Assembly (NCBI GenBank): GCA_027293665.1
Contig: JAPUFN010000234.1
Span: 1 to 8,431 of the forward strand
Length of the DNA stretch: 8,431 nt
Direction of reading: 5' to 3'
Source of the DNA: Gammaproteobacteria bacterium
GTDB taxonomy: Bacteria; Pseudomonadota; Gammaproteobacteria; Pseudomonadales; Azotimanducaceae
Shown in pieces: positions 5,819 to 8,431 of this stretch (within the stretch, counting starts at the first letter, position 1; the number at the start of each line of letters is the position of its first letter). A program made the translations under genes and the position numbers. The notes beneath the pieces are model-generated. The model searched no databases. It was not told the origin of the DNA and worked only from the letters and a program-made list of their open reading frames with translations.

Positions 5819-7257
5819 AGTGGATATCGCCCAGCCAGACTACTGGCGTGTTCCGCCAGCGCATCGAGCAGCCGGATTCGCCGCTCGCTCTCAGCGGCAT
5901 TAGCGCAATCGGTGCCAGTGTCTTGCAGTCGCAGCTCTTCAATTCGCTGCGTATACGTCTGCAGCGTTAACCACGGAGCGGTTTCGGTATGTAGTTTGGT
6001 CGTCACGAATTCCCGCCATTGGGCAGCTTCTGCATCACTCAACAGTTCGTTGAAATCCCGCGCTTTGAGCCGCTGGCTCAGACTCAGGAGCCGTTTATCG
6101 TCATAATCCAGATCCAGCCAGTCGCCCACCTGCAATCGCTCCTGCAACGAAGCACAACGACTGCGATCGGAATCCTGCAGGAATGCATCGTACAACGCAG
6201 CTTCTGGATCGATCGCCGCAGGCTGCTCGCGGTCGCGGTAGACGCGCGCAATCTTCTGCACGATTCCGGGTTTCTGCAAGCGCCGTTTGCGCTCTTCTAT
6301 CGCTTTTTTGTCGAATCCAATTGTCGAAAAATTCTCCTCGGTCATCACTTCGAGACCCACGACAAAGGGACAGCGATTTATTCTGATTTCTTTGAGCGGT
6401 GGACGCTGCTTTGCGCCTGGTGTAAATAGATTCTCACGGATCTGCTCGGGCGGCCATTGCAGGAGCGGCTCGATATCTTGGCTCAGGTCGGCAACGATTA
6501 TGGAGTTGCTGTTCGTGGGATGGCGACAGACCGATACCACGGGTGCGCTACAGTATCGCTCACGCGGATACATGCCCGATACATGAAGACAGATTCGCGA
6601 TCCATAAGGTTCGAGTAATTTTCTGGCCTGCTTCTTGAAGCGTAGATTGAAGTAATAATCGTAGAGTCTGGGTTGTGCTGTTTTGATGAGCTTCGCCAGA
6701 GCCACGGTTGCGCGAACGTCGGAGAGTGCGTCGTGTGCATTGCCGTGCTCGAGACCATTGGCTTTCGTCAACAGCTCCAGCCTGTAAACGGGTAAGCCCT
6801 CCTCCGTTTCCGGCCATTCAATGCCATCGCGTCGCAACGCGCCGCACGCTCGAACGAGATCGATGATGTCCCAGCGTGAATTGCCGTTCTGCCATTCCCG
6901 CGCATACGGTTCGAGCAGCATTCGATAGAAGCCGTTGCGGATGAACTCATCATCAAATCGCAGGCTGTTGTAGCCAACGACACAGGTCTCAGCCTGGCTG
7001 AATAGCGCCTGCACCCGAGTGAGCATCTGCCACTCGCTGATGCCTTCGCGCAACGTGAGCGAAGGCGTAATACCCGTGACGAGGGTTGCATCAGGTGCGG
7101 GCAAGACGTCATCGGCCAGTTTGACGTAAGTGCAATACTCATCGCCAATGGGGTTGAGATCCATATCCGTGCGAAATCCGGCGAACTGGACCACACGATC
7201 CCAACGAGTTTGTGTCCCTGATGTTTCCAGATCGTACCAATAGAGACTGTTTGACAT
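5815..7257 (-). CDS. sbcB: Exodeoxyribonuclease I (3'-5' ssDNA exonuclease)
   Basis: This enzyme degrades single-stranded DNA from the 3' end in the cytoplasm, acting in recombination, mismatch repair and removal of ssDNA tails. The 480 residues match the E. coli enzyme's length of about 475. The DEDDh active site is complete: D9 and E11 (YDLET), D102 (FDDEF), H175 and D180 (HDALSD), all at a constant offset of 6 from E. coli D15, E17, D108, H181 and D186. Strongly conserved family blocks include VVGYNSLRFDDEF, NSRWDIIDLVRACGALR and LTKANGLEHGNAHDA. The exonuclease domain spans about 6-190, then comes the SH3-like region (about 200-350) and the C-terminal helical ExoI domain. The start is ATG 7257-7255, with no strong Shine-Dalgarno. 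It is the first gene of a minus-strand operon and overlaps the transporter ATPase gene by 4 bases, an unusual partner for a repair nuclease. Confidence 0.96.
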   Translation of the reverse strand: MSNSLYWYDLETSGTQTRWDRVVQFAGFRTDMDLNPIGDEYCTYVKLADDVLPAPDATLVTGITPSLTLREGISEWQMLTRVQALFSQAETCVVGYNSLRFDDEFIRNGFYRMLLEPYAREWQNGNSRWDIIDLVRACGALRRDGIEWPETEEGLPVYRLELLTKANGLEHGNAHDALSDVRATVALAKLIKTAQPRLYDYYFNLRFKKQARKLLEPYGSRICLHVSGMYPRERYCSAPVVSVCRHPTNSNSIIVADLSQDIEPLLQWPPEQIRENLFTPGAKQRPPLKEIRINRCPFVVGLEVMTEENFSTIGFDKKAIEERKRRLQKPGIVQKIARVYRDREQPAAIDPEAALYDAFLQDSDRSRCASLQERLQVGDWLDLDYDDKRLLSLSQRLKARDFNELLSDAEAAQWREFVTTKLHTETAPWLTLQTYTQRIEELRLQDTGTDCANAAESERRIRLLDALAEHASSLAGRYPL

Positions 7258-7348
7258 AGATTCGCTGCAGATGTGTTAATCAGATCAGTTGCTTTCGGTG
7301 AGTGCCGTTGGCAACCTTGCGGCCAGATAACCGGGTTACGGGTCGTTA

Positions 7349-8431
7349 ATGTCCTTCGCAGGCACTTTTTCAATCAAGTCGTTCAAGCAACTCGCCTTTC
7401 CAGCGGGCCCCATCCTTGCCTTAGCGGCAGCATACCTCATGTCAGCCGGCGGATTCTCTGCGGATGCGTCGATCACGTTGGGGGTCACCGTGATCTGCAT
7501 TGTCTGGTGGGTGTTCGAACCCATTCCTATTCCGGCCACTTCGTTCATTCCCCTCGGGCTCCTGCCGCTGCTTGGCGTGCTGCAACCTGTTGAAGTGGCG
7601 GAAGCCTACGGTAGCCCACTCATCCTGTTGCTCCTCGGCGGTTTCATCCTCGCAACGGCGCTTGAAAAAAACCACGCCCACCGGCGAATCGCGCTCACCA
7701 TGGTGCGCGCATTTGGCGGCACATCAAGCCGCAGGCTGGTTTTCGGCTTCATGGCTGCCGCCGCATTGATGAGCATGTGGATTTCGAACACGGCAACAAC
7801 GCTCATGCTTCTGCCGGTTGCGCTGGCGACGCTGGAGAAGTCTGACGACCCGCAGCTTGCGACGCCACTGCTGTTGGGAATCGCCTATGCTGCAAGCATT
7901 GGCGGGGTCGGCACCCCCATTGGCACGCCGCCCAATGTCGTTTTCATGGGGGTTTATGAGAACACAGTCGGGGAACAGATTGGGTTTCTCACCTGGATGA
8001 GTTGGGCGTTACCGGTGGTGTTCGTCTTCCTTCCTCTCATGGCGTTGTGGCTCACCCGGAACCTGCGCCACGAAGGCGCGGTTTCGCTCCCCGAAGTCGG
8101 CAGATGGCAGGCGGGCGAAGTGCGGGTGCTGATGGTTTTCGCACTGACCGCGTTCTTCTGGATAACCCGCAAGCAACCCTTCGGTGGTTGGAGCGAGTTG
8201 TTCTCACTAGGCCAGACTAACGATGCAATGGTCGCCCTGCTTGCAGTCGTCGTCATGTTTATCGTACCCAACGGCAAAGGCGAAAAGTTGCTCGACTGGG
8301 AGACGGCGACGCGAATTCCCTGGGGCATGTTGATTCTCTTTGGCGCCGGAATCACGATCGCCTCCGCGTTCACCGCTTCGGGTTTGAGTCAGACAATTGG
8401 CGATGGCCTTTCCGGTATTGCTGAGCTTCCC
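7349..8431 (+). CDS. DASS/SLC13-family anion:sodium symporter (runs off right edge)
   Basis: 361 codons are open from ATG 7349 to the window edge; full-length members have about 450-500 residues, so the C-terminal quarter is missing. This inner-membrane carrier imports di- or tricarboxylates (or sulfate in some members), usually with sodium. The protein is very hydrophobic with many membrane helices. The first family signature is SNTATTLMLLP (about residues 145-155) and the second substrate/sodium element is GTPIGTPPNVVF (about 188-199). The pattern PIPATSFIPLGLLPLLGV near residue 60 is also typical of the family. An in-frame TAA at 7328-7330 limits the start, and ATG 7349 is the first one available, though its RBS is weak. 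It is transcribed divergently from sbcB. The exact anion cannot be told from the motifs seen. Confidence 0.92.
   Translation, partial: MSFAGTFSIKSFKQLAFPAGPILALAAAYLMSAGGFSADASITLGVTVICIVWWVFEPIPIPATSFIPLGLLPLLGVLQPVEVAEAYGSPLILLLLGGFILATALEKNHAHRRIALTMVRAFGGTSSRRLVFGFMAAAALMSMWISNTATTLMLLPVALATLEKSDDPQLATPLLLGIAYAASIGGVGTPIGTPPNVVFMGVYENTVGEQIGFLTWMSWALPVVFVFLPLMALWLTRNLRHEGAVSLPEVGRWQAGEVRVLMVFALTAFFWITRKQPFGGWSELFSLGQTNDAMVALLAVVVMFIVPNGKGEKLLDWETATRIPWGMLILFGAGITIASAFTASGLSQTIGDGLSGIAELP

Noticed and set aside
7328..7338. TAACC-G-GGTTA palindrome upstream of the symporter
   Set aside because: With only 5-bp arms it is within chance expectation, and no regulator gene is adjacent to argue for an operator.
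7954..8373. Open frame of 139 codons on the minus strand
   Set aside because: It is antisense to the symporter, which has its diagnostic motifs in the plus-strand frame.
1..8431. Search for mobile element, CRISPR or defence signatures
   Set aside because: No transposase or integrase motifs, no regularly spaced repeats, and no nuclease or toxin modules other than the housekeeping exonuclease I.

Overview
The window looks like chromosomal DNA from a gammaproteobacterium with moderately high GC. The basis is a full-length exonuclease I (SbcB) of the enterobacterial/pseudomonad type, a small ribbon-helix-helix regulator that strongly resembles Pseudomonas AmrZ, and a bacterial NUDT19-type Nudix hydrolase. 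The genus cannot be fixed from the sequence alone. No RNA genes, insertion sequences, phage genes or CRISPR arrays are visible. The DNA is densely coding, and no gene-free stretch reaches 300 bases.

From left to right there are four transcription blocks. (1) A minus-strand operon runs from 2144 off the left edge: a Nudix hydrolase (NUDT19-like, predicted acyl-CoA/CoA diphosphatase), a LolD/MacB-type ABC ATPase overlapping it by 4 bases (ATGA), and the N-terminal 231 residues of an FtsX/MacB-like permease. The two ABC genes should form one inner-membrane complex. (2) A plus-strand pair at 2245-3548 encodes an AmrZ-like RHH DNA-binding protein and, 8 bases later, an orphan response regulator with an enlarged receiver domain and an uncharacterised C-terminal domain. 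The two probably form one regulatory cassette; no histidine kinase lies beside them. (3) A minus-strand operon at 7257-3575 encodes exonuclease I, a quaternary-amine ABC ATPase (4-base GTGA overlap with sbcB) and a 504-residue fusion of a periplasmic betaine/choline-type binding protein to its permease. The last two genes make a complete two-gene importer. (4) A plus-strand DASS/SLC13-family anion symporter starts at 7349 and runs off the right edge.

The control regions are short. A 100-base divergent spacer (2145-2244) carries a candidate promoter and a palindrome next to the ribosome-binding site of the AmrZ-like gene, which suggests autoregulation. Blocks 2 and 3 converge over 26 bases that contain most of a perfect 10-bp-arm inverted repeat overlapping a stop codon. 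A 90-base divergent spacer (7258-7348) separates sbcB from the symporter and holds only a small 11-base palindrome. The most interesting points are the regulator pair, the unusual gene order (a DNA-repair exonuclease translationally linked to an osmolyte transporter), the domain order of the transporter fusion, and the two palindromes.
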